Positions 9,054-20,544 are shown, numbered from the stretch's first letter. The stretch: DNA of 64,000 nucleotides from VXYK01 sp965214565 (GCA_965214565.1 OZ243951.1:992001-1056000), one strand, 5' to 3'. The notes: generated by a model from the letters alone, not told the origin. A program made the numbers and translations.

Positions 9054-11006
9054 GTGGTGCAAGGAGCGATTCTCACAGGGGAAGACCTCTCCAAGATCCT
9101 CAGCACCCTGATCCTGATCGTGGTGGCCGTGGGGGCCAGCGCGGCTCTGTGGATCGGCGCCAACGTCCTGTTCAACCAGGTCCGTTCCAATTGGATCCGG
9201 TTCAATGCCCTTGCTGGCTACGCGGTCGGTTTCCTGCTCCTCCTGCTTCTCCAAGGGAACCGGCTCCTCAAACCGCACGGTCCAGACAGCGACTCGATCA
9301 CACGGCTCGGTGAACTGCTGTGGACACCAATTCTCGGCGGTTTCATATTCTCGGCGTTGGCGGTGATCCTCGCAAACAACGACGACAAAACCCAGCGCCT
9401 CTGGATCGCCTCAGGCTCGGGCCTGGTACTCGGGGGTTTCATCGGTATCCGCATTGCCGAACAGGCCCGTCCCGAGCTTGAAATACTGCCGCTGCTGCTC
9501 TCGACAATCATCTTCGGCGGCATCGGCGCAGGAATCGCACTACTCCGCGGGACCAACCCGATGCGCGCAGCTCTCATCGGAGGTGCTCTGGGATGGTTGA
9601 TCGGCGGCTTCGGAATGCCCGAACTGGGCGACGGCTCCGCTCTGGAATCCGCCTTGGCCGCAGCAGTCCCGGGACTGGCGATAGGCACATGCATCGGACT
9701 CAGCGCCAACGCCGATGTCGTCGGCAGAGCCCGGATCGACGCAAAGTCCAGAGGCTGGATATTTCTGCTTCCCGCACTCTTCTTCGTCACGGTCGCTCTC
9801 ATCGCACCGACACTGATAACGATCTGGCTCTCCCTCAAGGACGAGGACTCAGTCGACTTCGTCTGGTTCGAGAACTACGGATCGGTGTTCACCGACATCA
9901 ACTCGTTCGATGTCGGTAACTGGACCAGCATCTTCACCAGTTCATTGTTCATCCTCGGTGCACTGATCGGCCTCGCTGGCCTTGCCATCGGGCTGGTGCT
10001 GCGCAAACGTACCGGTGACGGTTTCGCAGCAGGCGGTCCTGCCTTCGCGCCATTGATGATCGCCATGGTCATGATCGTGTTCGGAGTGCTGTCGGTGCTG
10101 CGCGGCACGATCATGAACAACCTCTGGTGGGTCTTCACGGTGACCGTCTTCTCCACCGGACTGGGTCTGGCGATCGCGGTGCTCGCTGACCGGGCCAAAC
10201 TCGAGTCCGTCGCCAAGTCGATTATTTTCATGCCGATGGCCATCTCGTTGGTCGGAGCCTCGATCATCTGGCGTCTCGTTTACGTCGCCCGCGACACCAG
10301 CAAGTCTCAGACAGGTCTGATGAACGCGGTCTGGGTCGAACTCGGGCGTTGGAGCACCGGAAGCGGGATCCCCACCGTGCTCGGCACGGTCCTCGTCTGG
10401 GTGCTGGTCGCCTTGGGAGCAGCGTCGATCGGCCGTTCCCTCGCCTCGCGAGACTTCGACAAGATCCCGCTGCGGGTATTGGCGACAATCGTCCTGCTCT
10501 GGATCGCGTACCGGTTCACGTTCGACGGAATCGGCGGGTTCCGGACCAACAGCGCCGGGGAGACCGTGCCCGACACCATCTTCTTCGTTCAGGACCAGCC
10601 CTTCAACAACGTCTGGTTGATGGTGATCCTCATCTGGATCCAGACCGGGTTCGCGATGGTGATCATGTCCGCCGCGATCAAAGCCGTCCCCACAGAACTC
10701 ATCGAAGCGGCGAAGGTCGACGGCGCCACAGAGTCACAGGTGTTCTGGCGGGTGACACTGCCCCAGATCCGCACGACCATCGGTGTCGTCGTCACGACGC
10801 TCATCGTCCTGGTCATGAAGGTGTACGACATCGTCAAGGTGGTGACCAACGGCAACTTCGGATCGCAGGTCCTCGCCAACGACATGTTCGAGGAGGCCTT
10901 CCTGTTCTCCAACACCGGCGTGGGCGCCGCCTTGGCCGCGATCCTTTTCTTCTCAGTTCTGCCAGTAATGGTCCTGAACATCCGTCGCATGCAGCGAGAG
11001 GCCTGA
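9054..11006 (+). CDS. Sugar ABC transporter permease 1 (AglF/MalF-like, long N-terminal membrane extension)
   Basis: About 650 residues when started at GTG 9054, which has AAAGG upstream; an ATG at 8958 is rejected because it lies in the terminator hairpin. The C-terminal part is a MalF-type permease: the EAA loop that contacts the ATPase is ELIEAAKVDGATESQVFWRV near residues 547-570. The N-terminal 240 or so residues hold several additional hydrophobic segments, making it about twice the usual 300-residue length. It lies 1 base before permease 2. It would form the inner-membrane channel with permease 2 and the MalK-like ATPase at 11987. Confidence 0.85.
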   Translation: MVQGAILTGEDLSKILSTLILIVVAVGASAALWIGANVLFNQVRSNWIRFNALAGYAVGFLLLLLLQGNRLLKPHGPDSDSITRLGELLWTPILGGFIFSALAVILANNDDKTQRLWIASGSGLVLGGFIGIRIAEQARPELEILPLLLSTIIFGGIGAGIALLRGTNPMRAALIGGALGWLIGGFGMPELGDGSALESALAAAVPGLAIGTCIGLSANADVVGRARIDAKSRGWIFLLPALFFVTVALIAPTLITIWLSLKDEDSVDFVWFENYGSVFTDINSFDVGNWTSIFTSSLFILGALIGLAGLAIGLVLRKRTGDGFAAGGPAFAPLMIAMVMIVFGVLSVLRGTIMNNLWWVFTVTVFSTGLGLAIAVLADRAKLESVAKSIIFMPMAISLVGASIIWRLVYVARDTSKSQTGLMNAVWVELGRWSTGSGIPTVLGTVLVWVLVALGAASIGRSLASRDFDKIPLRVLATIVLLWIAYRFTFDGIGGFRTNSAGETVPDTIFFVQDQPFNNVWLMVILIWIQTGFAMVIMSAAIKAVPTELIEAAKVDGATESQVFWRVTLPQIRTTIGVVVTTLIVLVMKVYDIVKVVTNGNFGSQVLANDMFEEAFLFSNTGVGAALAAILFFSVLPVMVLNIRRMQREA

Positions 11007-11007
11007 T

Positions 11008-11937
11008 ATGTCCGGTGACCGCCCCAGTATCGACACCGCAATCTACGCTTTCCTGCGCCGCATCCCGACCGGCATGCTGTGGCTGATCGTGGTGGTATGG
11101 AGCCTTCCTACACTCGGGTTGGCAATCAACTCGTTCCGCACCCGCGACAACCAACGGGGAGGCGGCTGGTGGAACGTCTGGAACGACGGCGGACTGACTC
11201 TGGAGAACTACGACGTCGTCTTCTCCGCGAGCGCCACTGCCGGACTCAAGGAATCGTTGCTCAACTCCTTCGCCATCGCCATCCCGGCCACGGTCATTCC
11301 GATCGCCATCGCCGCCTTTGCTGCCTACGCCTTCGCATGGATCGACTTCAAAGGCCGAAAATGGCTATTCATCGCCACCGTGTCGCTGTTGGCGATACCT
11401 CTTCAGGTCGCACTGATCCCGCTGTTGAGGCTCTACAACTTCGGCTCGCACTGGACGATCCCCTTCCTTGACAAGACCGTCACCCTGATACCTGATTTCG
11501 ACCTGGTGAACACCACGACCGCGGTCTGGCTCACCCACACCGGATTCGCCCTTCCGTTCGCCATCTTCCTGCTGCACAACTACATCTCCGAACTTCCCAG
11601 CGACCTGTTCGAGGCTGCACGCATCGACGGCGCCGACCATTTCACGATCTTCTGGCGTCTGGTGCTGCCGCTGTCGATCCCCGTGCTCGCCGCGTTCGCG
11701 ATCTTCCAGTTCCTGTGGACCTGGAACGACTTCCTGATCGCCAACACGATGGCCGGCACCAACCCCGACGCGATCGCCACAACAATCCGCATCGCCAACC
11801 TCGCCGGCGACTTCGGGCGCAACGAACACCTGTTGCCCGCGGCCGCGTTCGTTCAGGCATTCTTCCCGTTGGTCGTGTTCTTCGGCCTGCAACGGTTCTT
11901 CGTGCGCGGGATCCTGGCAGGCTCAGTGAAGGGCTAG
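11008..11937 (+). CDS. Sugar ABC transporter permease 2 (AglG/MalG-like)
   Basis: A 309-residue inner-membrane permease of the MalG/AglG type with about six hydrophobic segments. The EAA loop LFEAARIDGADHFTIFWRLV lies near residues 198-217. It starts immediately after the first permease (ATG 11008) and is surely co-translated. It pairs with permease 1 to move the sugar delivered by the binding lipoprotein at 7499. Length and motif are ordinary. Confidence 0.9.
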   Translation: MSGDRPSIDTAIYAFLRRIPTGMLWLIVVVWSLPTLGLAINSFRTRDNQRGGGWWNVWNDGGLTLENYDVVFSASATAGLKESLLNSFAIAIPATVIPIAIAAFAAYAFAWIDFKGRKWLFIATVSLLAIPLQVALIPLLRLYNFGSHWTIPFLDKTVTLIPDFDLVNTTTAVWLTHTGFALPFAIFLLHNYISELPSDLFEAARIDGADHFTIFWRLVLPLSIPVLAAFAIFQFLWTWNDFLIANTMAGTNPDAIATTIRIANLAGDFGRNEHLLPAAAFVQAFFPLVVFFGLQRFFVRGILAGSVKG

Positions 11938-11986
11938 CGCTTCACCTCCAGCGCAGGGTGTCGGCGCAGGGTTTCGGCGCAGTGCC

Positions 11987-13132
11987 TCAGCGCAGTGCCA
12001 GACCGGTTTCCAGATCAAAGAAGTGCAGGCGCTCGATGTCGATCACCGCGGAGATCGGCTCACCGGCACGAGCCTGGCTACGCGGGTTGAAGCGGGCGAC
12101 AGCATCCGCGACCTCCTCATCGGACAACTCCTCGAGCACGTCGGGGTCACCCGCGTCGACCGCCCGTGCATCGATCTCGAAGTGGACCATGATCTCCGAA
12201 CCGAGCGACTCGACCAGCGACGCAGTGGCGGTGATGATGTGGCCGGTCGTGTCTCCGTCCACAAGGTTCGCGTCATCCATGTCTTCGGGGCGGACACCTA
12301 CCACCACCGTCTGGCCGTCACGTGCGGCAACCCCAGCGGGAACCTCCCACAGCTCGATGCTGTGACTGCCGAGTTGCATCGTCGAGCCGGTCACCGTCGC
12401 CTCGTAGAGGTTCATCGAAGGCGAACCGATGAAAGCGGCAACAAAAATGTTGTCTGGGTGGTCGTACAGGTTCTGTGGTGTGTCCACCTGTTGAAGGAAG
12501 CCGTCCTTGATCACCGCCACCCGATCGCCCATGGTCATTGCTTCGACCTGGTCATGGGTCACATAGAACGTCGTCACCCCGAGTTCTCGTTGCAGTTTGG
12601 CGATCTCGGCGCGCATCTGAACACGCAGCTTGGCGTCCAGGTTGGAGAGCGGCTCGTCCATCAGGAAGGCGGCGGGTTGGCGCACGATGGCCCGTCCCAT
12701 CGCCACCCGCTGACGCTGCCCACCCGAGAGCTGACCCGGTTTCCGATCGAGATAGTCGTCCAGTTCCAGGATCTTCGCGGCCTCTCGCACGCGTTGGTCC
12801 AGTTCGGCCTTCGGCGTCTTGGCAAGCTTGAGGGCGAAACCGATGTTGTCGTAGACCGACATGTGGGGATACAGCGCGTAATTCTGGAACACCATGGCGA
12901 TGTCTCGGTCCTTGGACTCCACATCGTTGACGACACGGTCACCGATCCGCATCTCGCCACCGGAGATCGCTTCGAGCCCTGCGATCATGCGCAGAGCCGT
13001 CGACTTGCCGCAGCCGGACGGACCGACCAACACCAAGAACTCACCGTCTCGGATACTCAGGTCAAGATCCGTGACGGCTTGAAATCCATTCTCGTAAACC
13101 TTGGTCACCTTCTCCAGAACCACTTCGGCCAT
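11987..13132 (-). CDS. Sugar ABC transporter ATPase (MalK/UgpC-like)
   Basis: A 381-residue ATPase that would power the sugar importer. Walker A is GPSGCGKST (about 37-45), followed by the Q-loop VFQNYALYP, signature LSGGQRQRVAMGRA, Walker B FLMDEPLSNLD and the switch His in YVTHDQVEA. A C-terminal TOBE/OB regulatory domain follows (PEDMDDANL region), as in MalK and UgpC. The start is ATG 13132 (MAEVVLEKV); upstream in-frame codons are Trp/Arg-rich antisense sequence of the neighbour. It is encoded convergently to the permeases, 49 bases from their end. Such ATPases can serve more than one importer. Confidence 0.92.
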   Translation of the reverse strand: MAEVVLEKVTKVYENGFQAVTDLDLSIRDGEFLVLVGPSGCGKSTALRMIAGLEAISGGEMRIGDRVVNDVESKDRDIAMVFQNYALYPHMSVYDNIGFALKLAKTPKAELDQRVREAAKILELDDYLDRKPGQLSGGQRQRVAMGRAIVRQPAAFLMDEPLSNLDAKLRVQMRAEIAKLQRELGVTTFYVTHDQVEAMTMGDRVAVIKDGFLQQVDTPQNLYDHPDNIFVAAFIGSPSMNLYEATVTGSTMQLGSHSIELWEVPAGVAARDGQTVVVGVRPEDMDDANLVDGDTTGHIITATASLVESLGSEIMVHFEIDARAVDAGDPDVLEELSDEEVADAVARFNPRSQARAGEPISAVIDIERLHFFDLETGLALR

Positions 13133-13251
13133 TGGTCGCTCCCCATCTCCGGCTCCACGCGGTGCCTTACCATAGCCTAAGCGGCGGCCGGTGTTCGACG
13201 TAACGAGCCCTACGACTGGACGAAGGCTGCTACTCGGCGCAGACTCTCCAC

Positions 13252-14880
13252 ATGCGAACTCGTCGAGCCTTGCGTTTCCTGCCGGTTGTCCTGTTGACCG
13301 CTGCGCTCGGGATCGCGCTGTCAAGCTGCGGCGACGACGACGAAGACGACGAAGTTCCCGAGACCACGACCACCACAGAAGCCCCCACGACCACGACGAC
13401 GGCGACGGCGACGACCACCACCACCACAGAAGCACCCACGACCACGACGACAGTCGACCCGCTCGCGATCGGCGAACCCGTGCCCACGCCGCTGCCGACC
13501 GTGATGTACCCGCCAGACGTCGGCAGTCCGTTCTCCTCGGGCACCAGCTTCGATCCGGCTCTGGTCGGTTACGAACAGCAGGAGTACTTCATCTCGGGCG
13601 CTGCCCGATCGTTCATGCCCGCCGGCGATACAGAATTGACCCCCGACGGACGTTGGGCAGTCGAGTTCGCCGACGAAGCCGACTACACCACGCGGGTCAC
13701 CGTGATACGGCCGAGCGATCCGAGTGCATTCAACGGAACCGTCATGGTCGAGTGGTACAACGTCAGCGGCGGCCTCGACGCTGCGCCCAACTGGACCATG
13801 TCCCATGTCGAGCAGATTCGCGAAGGCTACGCCTGGGTCGGAGTATCTGCCCAGGCACGGGGCGTTGAAGGTGGACGGGCGGGGGTTGATGTCGGTTTCC
13901 CGCTCCACCTGAAAGGCAACAATCCCGAACGCTACGGGTCGCTGAACCACCCCGGCGACTCGTTCTCCTACGACATCTTCAGCCAAGCCGCGCAGGCCCT
14001 GGTCGGTCCCGCCAACATCGAGATGCTGCCGGGCCTGTCTCCGGAGCGCTTGATCGCGGTCGGTGACTCTCAATCGGCGTTCAGGCTGGTCACCTACGTC
14101 AACGGCATCGACGCGCTCGCGCAGATCTTCGACGGTTTCTTGATCCACAGCCGCGCCGACGGGAGTGCACCGCTCTCGCAGTCGCCACAGGCCGAGATCG
14201 ACACCCCCGAGCAGGTCTTGATCCGCAGCGATGCGCGAGTCCCCGTGTTGACCTTCCAGACCGAGACCGACATCTTCCGCCTCGGATCCATCAACTCCCG
14301 ACAACCCGACGCGCACAACATCGCGCTGTGGGAGGTGGCAGGCACAGCACACGGCGACGTCTACAACATCGCGCTGTCGGTGGGCCCACAAGACCTCGGC
14401 GACAACCCCGAGATCGCCGAGGTGGTGGAGCTGAGCGCGCCGATTCCGGGAATCCTCGAATGCGGCGCACCGATCAACAGCGGACCGCAGCACTGGGTCA
14501 TGAACGCTGCGATCCACGCTCTCAACGTCTGGGTCAGCAGCGGGCAGCAACCGCGGAGCGCTCCCCTGTTGGAGACCGACGGCGGTGAATTCGTGGTCGA
14601 CGAGCACGGCAACACACTCGGAGGGATCCGCACCGCCTGGGTGGACGTGCCTGTGGCCACCCTGACCGGTGAGCCACCCGGAGGGGAGGGGTTCTGTGGC
14701 TTGTTCGGCTCAACGGCGCTGTTCGACGCGGCGAAACTGGCCGGGCTGTATCCGGACAAGGCCACCTATTTCGAGGCAATGACCACCTCGGTCGAGCAGT
14801 CCGTCACCGAAGGCTTCCTCCGTCCCGCGGATGCCGCTCTGATCCTCGAGAACGCTTTCGCCAACGACATCGGCCACTGA
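13252..14880 (+). CDS. Exported alpha/beta hydrolase-domain lipoprotein
   Basis: A 542-residue predicted lipoprotein. The signal peptide ends with ALSSC, so Cys 26 would be lipidated. Residues about 37-67 are a Thr-rich linker (runs of TTTTT and EAPTTTT). The rest matches a large secreted 'alpha/beta hydrolase domain' family; the nucleophile elbow GDSQSA places Ser at about 273, and 'EVAGTAHGD' near 362 probably supplies the His. It would be an esterase-like enzyme at the outside of the cell; the substrate is unknown. It is divergent from the ATPase gene with a 119-base spacer. Confidence 0.75.
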   Translation: MRTRRALRFLPVVLLTAALGIALSSCGDDDEDDEVPETTTTTEAPTTTTTATATTTTTTEAPTTTTTVDPLAIGEPVPTPLPTVMYPPDVGSPFSSGTSFDPALVGYEQQEYFISGAARSFMPAGDTELTPDGRWAVEFADEADYTTRVTVIRPSDPSAFNGTVMVEWYNVSGGLDAAPNWTMSHVEQIREGYAWVGVSAQARGVEGGRAGVDVGFPLHLKGNNPERYGSLNHPGDSFSYDIFSQAAQALVGPANIEMLPGLSPERLIAVGDSQSAFRLVTYVNGIDALAQIFDGFLIHSRADGSAPLSQSPQAEIDTPEQVLIRSDARVPVLTFQTETDIFRLGSINSRQPDAHNIALWEVAGTAHGDVYNIALSVGPQDLGDNPEIAEVVELSAPIPGILECGAPINSGPQHWVMNAAIHALNVWVSSGQQPRSAPLLETDGGEFVVDEHGNTLGGIRTAWVDVPVATLTGEPPGGEGFCGLFGSTALFDAAKLAGLYPDKATYFEAMTTSVEQSVTEGFLRPADAALILENAFANDIGH

Positions 14881-14924
14881 GCGCACAGATTTCGAGGATG
14901 CCGTGCGGGGCGTAGCCTTGCGGG

Positions 14925-15524
14925 ATGGCAGGCCCACTTCCCATGCGTTTCCTGCGCTCGTTCACGCGAGTGTCCGACCTGCCGCATGTGCACGCAGAAA
15001 TCGCCCTGGTGGGGCGCAGCAACGTCGGCAAGTCGTCGCTGATCAATGCCCTGGCTCAACGAAAGTCTCTAGCCAAGACATCCAAGTCTCCGGGTGCGAC
15101 CAGGCTGTTGAACGCGTTCGAGGTCGGCGTGGGCGATTCAGGGCGGTGGCTGATGGACCTTCCCGGCTACGGCTTCGCCAGAGTGTCTAAAGCCGAACAG
15201 AAGCGATGGGCAGTGCTACTCAATGAGTACATCGAAGAACGGGAGAACCTCGTCTCGATTCTGTTGCTGATCGACGCCGAGATCGGGCCCACGTCCCTCG
15301 ACCTGCAGACCTTGGAATGGCTCAAGCACCTCAACCGCCAGATCTGCTTCGTCGCCACCAAGGCCGACAGGGTCCGACCCGCCAAGTCCCCCAGGCGCCG
15401 TGTCGACCTGTCTCAGAAGCTCGGGGTCGACAAGTCGGAGATTCTCTGGGTAAGCGCCACCAAAGGCACTGGCATCGCCGAACTACGCGCTCGAATCAGC
15501 GAACTTCTCGGAGCGCACAGCTGA
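14925..15524 (+). CDS. engB: Ribosome biogenesis GTP-binding protein EngB/YsxC
   Basis: A 199-residue TRAFAC GTPase needed for 50S ribosome assembly. G1 is GRSNVGKSS (residues 30-38), G2 lies in SKSPGATR, G3 is DLPGYGFA, G4 is ATKADR (a variant of NKxD/TKxD as usual for EngB) and G5 is SATKG. Length is normal. ATG 14925 is the first in-frame start; a second ATG at codon 7 is also plausible. Neighbouring genes are unrelated. Confidence 0.93.
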   Translation: MAGPLPMRFLRSFTRVSDLPHVHAEIALVGRSNVGKSSLINALAQRKSLAKTSKSPGATRLLNAFEVGVGDSGRWLMDLPGYGFARVSKAEQKRWAVLLNEYIEERENLVSILLLIDAEIGPTSLDLQTLEWLKHLNRQICFVATKADRVRPAKSPRRRVDLSQKLGVDKSEILWVSATKGTGIAELRARISELLGAHS

Positions 15525-15530
15525 TCGAGA

Positions 15531-15803
15531 TCAGTCCACCGAGATCTGAGCCATCAACTCGGCCCGTTGTTCATCGAACGTGTCGAGGTCCATCTGACCG
15601 TCGTCGTAACGACGATGAAGATCCTCGATGCGGGCCATCAGATCATCGTTCGACAGCTTCGGACGGTTGTCGACGACCTCATCGCTATCGGAATCATCGT
15701 CGAACTCGCCTCTTTCGAGACGTTTCTCTCGTTTCGCCTGTGCCTTGGCCTTCTTGGCCATGTCGCGCTGCCGTTTCGCAAAACTGGATCGTCCGGTTGC
15801 CAT
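15531..15803 (-). CDS. Small basic/acidic protein with SHOCT-like C-terminus, function unknown
   Basis: A 90-residue protein starting at ATG 15803. The N-terminal part is Lys/Arg/Ala-rich (FAKRQRDMAKKAKAQAKR), the centre is acidic (FDDDSDSDEVVDN), and the C-terminal part (LMARIEDLHRRYDDGQMDLD, then a short helix) resembles the short helical SHOCT-like or nucleotide-binding-protein tails seen in actinobacteria. Upstream in-frame codons back to 16013 look unlike protein. It converges on engB with a 6-base gap. The role is unknown; nucleic-acid association is a guess from charge. Confidence 0.65.
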   Translation of the reverse strand: MATGRSSFAKRQRDMAKKAKAQAKREKRLERGEFDDDSDSDEVVDNRPKLSNDDLMARIEDLHRRYDDGQMDLDTFDEQRAELMAQISVD

Positions 15804-15987
15804 AGCGGGCTCCTTCCCGGTCGAAGACGCCTTGAAGTGACCGACTGTTGAGGGTACGGGCACTAGCGCCCATTCTCCAACACGTTGCTTGCGCCGGGCA
15901 CAGCCGGAGCCGCGAAACCCCTTCGCCAGCACCAGGCACGTTGCTTGCACCGGGTGGCGGATCTGCAAATTAGGGGGGCTTTCTTCT

Positions 15988-17217
15988 ATGTTGTGGAGCG
16001 TGAGTACCGACACGACACCAGAAACTCTGGCACTGCATCGACCGGAGACCTACGTAGACCAACCGCCGCACGACCTGTTCACACGTCTGCGCCGCGAGGA
16101 GCCCGTCGTTTTTCAAGAGATGGACGATGAGCCCGGCTACTGGGCAGTCCTGCGCCACGCCGACGTGGTGTACGTGGCCAAACACCCCGAAATCTTCTCG
16201 GCACATGAAGGAGGCGTGGTCATAGAGAACCTCGAACCACCCAGCCTCGCGCAGATGCGAGACATGCTGCTGGCCATGGACCCTCCACGCCACACGGCCT
16301 ACCGACGGCCGATCTCGCCGGAGTTCAAAGCCCGTGTGATCGGGGCGATGGAAGACCGGATCCGCACCATCACAACCGAGATACTCGACCGTGCCGAGGC
16401 GATGGGCCCAGAGGTCGAGTTCGTCCACGACGTCTGCGCCCACCTGCCGAGCCAGGTCGTCGGTGAGCTGATGGGGCTGCCACGCGAGGACTGGCCGGCT
16501 ATCCACGCCATGGCGGAACGCAACAGCGGGGGGCAGGACCCCGACATCGCCGCCGCGGAGGACCGCGGCTCATCGAGCATCGACATGGCGATGTACGGGA
16601 TGGCCTTCGCCGCCAAACGTCGGAACCAGCCACTGCAAGGCGACCTGACCGACCTTCTGCTCGGCACGGAGTTCGACGGAAAGCTGATGACCGATATCGA
16701 CTTCGGCCGCTTCTTCGTGCAGTTGGTGACCGCCGGCAACGACACCACCCGAACCATGCTGTCGGGCGGTCTGCTCGCCCTTCTGCAACATCGCGACCAG
16801 ATGCAGATGCTGCGCGACGATCCCTCTCTGCTGCCCAAGGCTGTCGAAGAGATCCTGCGCTGGGCCAACCCGCTGCACTACTTCCGGCGCACCGCTCTCG
16901 TCGACACCGAACTCGGCGGCAAGTCGATCGCTGCTGGCGACAAGGTTGCGATGATCTACACGTCGGCCAACCGCGACGAGGCTGTCTTCGACAATCCGCA
17001 GGCGTTCGACATCACCCGAGACCCCAACCATCACCTGTCATTCGGATTCGGCACGCATTTCTGCTTGGGGGTGCATCTGGCCCGTCTGGAGGGTCGGGTC
17101 TTCTTTGACGAGGTGCTCAAACGCTGGTCCCGTATCGAGTTGAACGGCGAGCCGAGGCGCCAACAGTCGAACCTCAACAACTCCCTGAAACACCTTCCAG
17201 TGCGCCTGCTCCGCTAG
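15988..17217 (+). CDS. Cytochrome P450
   Basis: A 409-residue soluble bacterial P450 monooxygenase. The I-helix motif is AGNDTTR with the acid-alcohol pair Asp 252/Thr 253, the ExxR helix is EEILR, and the haem loop FGFGTHFCLG places the thiolate Cys at 359. The pattern resembles the CYP142/CYP125-like actinobacterial steroid or fatty-acid group, but the substrate is not determined. ATG 15988 is chosen because a G-rich ribosome-binding stretch (AGGGGGG) precedes it; upstream in-frame ATG 15889 lacks support. No ferredoxin gene is adjacent. Confidence 0.9.
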   Translation: MLWSVSTDTTPETLALHRPETYVDQPPHDLFTRLRREEPVVFQEMDDEPGYWAVLRHADVVYVAKHPEIFSAHEGGVVIENLEPPSLAQMRDMLLAMDPPRHTAYRRPISPEFKARVIGAMEDRIRTITTEILDRAEAMGPEVEFVHDVCAHLPSQVVGELMGLPREDWPAIHAMAERNSGGQDPDIAAAEDRGSSSIDMAMYGMAFAAKRRNQPLQGDLTDLLLGTEFDGKLMTDIDFGRFFVQLVTAGNDTTRTMLSGGLLALLQHRDQMQMLRDDPSLLPKAVEEILRWANPLHYFRRTALVDTELGGKSIAAGDKVAMIYTSANRDEAVFDNPQAFDITRDPNHHLSFGFGTHFCLGVHLARLEGRVFFDEVLKRWSRIELNGEPRRQQSNLNNSLKHLPVRLLR

Positions 17218-17251
17218 CAGCGCCCAGGCGAGCCCGGTGCTTGGCGGGCCG

Positions 17252-18046
17252 CTACTTGGCGACCGTGGACAGGCCACCTCCGACGGGGACGACGGCACCG
17301 GTTACATAGGAGGCTGCAGCGGAGGCGAGGTAGATCGCCACGCCGGCCATGTCGTCGGGCTCGCCGATCCTGCCCATCGGAATATCCCGGGCAATCTCGG
17401 CGCGGGCCACGGGATCGTTGAGAGCGAACGCCATCATCTGGGAGTCGAAGGGCCCGGGGGCGATGGCATTTACCGTGATGTGATCGCTGGCGAGTTCCTT
17501 GGCGAGGTGCCGGGTCAACATATGCACCGCCGCCTTGGACGAGGAGTAGGAGAAGGTGTCCATCTCCGGTGGGGTCAACCCGTTCACCGAACCGATGTTT
17601 ATCACTCGGGCGGGTTGGGATTCCTGGGCCGAGGCACGGAGCAGCGGCAGCAGGCGCTGGGTGAGGAAGAACACTCCTCGGACATTCACGTTCATGACCT
17701 TGTCCCACCCCTGCGCGCTGAACTCGTCGAGCGGTTGACCCCAGGACGCACCGGCGTTGTTGACCAGAATGTCCAACGAGTCCCAGCGTTCATTGACGGC
17801 GGCCACAAGATGGTCGATGCCCTCGTCGCTGGACAGATCGCTGGGAACCGCGATGCAGGTGCCCCTCGACGACATCTCGTCGGCTGCCGCAGTCACCTGC
17901 TCAACCTTGCGGGCGGTGATGATCACCTCGCAACCGGCGTCGAGCAGGCCCTCGGTGATCATGCGCCCGATACCTCGACTGCCGCCCGTGACCACAGCCC
18001 GTCGCCCCTCGAGCCCGAACAGCGAAGTGATGCGGTTGACGTCCAT
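17252..18046 (-). CDS. Short-chain dehydrogenase/reductase
   Basis: A 264-residue NAD(P)-dependent oxidoreductase with a Rossmann fold. The coenzyme motif TGGSRGIGR starts at about residue 20, NNAG at 97, and the catalytic triad is Ser 153, Tyr 167 and Lys 171 (YSSSK). The C-terminal PMGRIGEPDDMAGVAIYLAS is typical of classical SDRs. Start ATG 18046 removes an implausible 61-residue extension. It is divergent from the dienelactone hydrolase gene with a 61-base spacer, so the two may share control. The substrate is unknown. Confidence 0.88.
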   Translation of the reverse strand: MDVNRITSLFGLEGRRAVVTGGSRGIGRMITEGLLDAGCEVIITARKVEQVTAAADEMSSRGTCIAVPSDLSSDEGIDHLVAAVNERWDSLDILVNNAGASWGQPLDEFSAQGWDKVMNVNVRGVFFLTQRLLPLLRASAQESQPARVINIGSVNGLTPPEMDTFSYSSSKAAVHMLTRHLAKELASDHITVNAIAPGPFDSQMMAFALNDPVARAEIARDIPMGRIGEPDDMAGVAIYLASAAASYVTGAVVPVGGGLSTVAK

Positions 18047-18107
18047 GAGCGCTCCTGTGAATCGGCGAATCTGCGTGAGCACCCTAACGCCCCATAAACT
18101 CCAAGCC

Positions 18108-18815
18108 ATGCCAACAACAACAGACCATGCAATAGCGGGCGCCTCCGGCGACATCCCCGCAGTCCTGTGCACCCCCGACTCGGGCAGCGGCCCAGGTGTC
18201 GTGCTGATACAGGAGATCTTCGGAGTCAACGACTACATCCTCAGCGTTGCTGAGCGTCTGGCCAACGAGGGCTACGTCGTGCTGGCGCCCCACATGTATT
18301 GGCGGATCCAGCATCCGTTCCGTGTCGACGCACGCGGCCCTGAAGACTTGGGGCCGGCCTTCGAGATCGCCGGCCAGCATCCACCCGAAGACGGTGTCGC
18401 CGACATCGGTGCTGCACTCGATCACCTCCGAAGCCATTCCGAAGTGCAGGGAGGTGTTGCTGTGATGGGGTTCTGCTTCGGCGGCTCGATGACCTATCTT
18501 GCCGCGGCAGCTCATGAGCCGACCTGTGCGGTGTCGTACTACGGCTCGATGATCGGCGAGAACCTCGACAAGGCTCCCGCGGTCACCTGCCCGATCCTGT
18601 TCCACTTCGGCGACGATGACCCGTTCCTGCCCAATGAGCATGTCGACGGCCTGCGAGCTGCCACCGAGGGAATGTCCAACGTCGAGATTCTGGTGCAGGC
18701 AGGGGCGGGCCACGCTTTCGACAACGACAAGAACCCGATGTTCGCGAACCCCTCCGCCGCCGCCGCTTCCTGGGCGCGCACCTCAGAGTTCCTAAATACC
18801 CATCTGAACATGTAG
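18108..18815 (+). CDS. Dienelactone hydrolase family protein
   Basis: A 235-residue alpha/beta hydrolase of the dienelactone hydrolase family. The triad is visible as Cys 123 (GFCFGG), Asp 171 (FGDDDPFLP) and His 202 (GAGHAFDN), with Glu 36 in VLIQEIFGVND as in true dienelactone hydrolases. In the classical pathway the enzyme converts dienelactone to maleylacetate during chloroaromatic breakdown; no other gene of that pathway lies nearby, so the actual substrate is uncertain. The frame is open far upstream but ATG 18108 matches the family start. Confidence 0.85.
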   Translation: MPTTTDHAIAGASGDIPAVLCTPDSGSGPGVVLIQEIFGVNDYILSVAERLANEGYVVLAPHMYWRIQHPFRVDARGPEDLGPAFEIAGQHPPEDGVADIGAALDHLRSHSEVQGGVAVMGFCFGGSMTYLAAAAHEPTCAVSYYGSMIGENLDKAPAVTCPILFHFGDDDPFLPNEHVDGLRAATEGMSNVEILVQAGAGHAFDNDKNPMFANPSAAAASWARTSEFLNTHLNM

Positions 18816-18849
18816 CCCACCCAACGGTGCGGGCCGCTTCAGGGTGGGC

Positions 18850-20544
<1,695 letters not shown>

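Noticed and set aside
13133..13435. N-terminal extension of the MalK-like ATPase
   Set aside because: The codons are Trp/Ser/Arg-rich antisense of the neighbouring Thr-rich linker; the family starts at ATG 13132.
13321..14607. 428-codon minus-strand frame opposite the exported hydrolase
   Set aside because: Antisense of the Thr-rich linker and hydrolase; composition is dominated by Arg/Gly/Val from the reversed strand.
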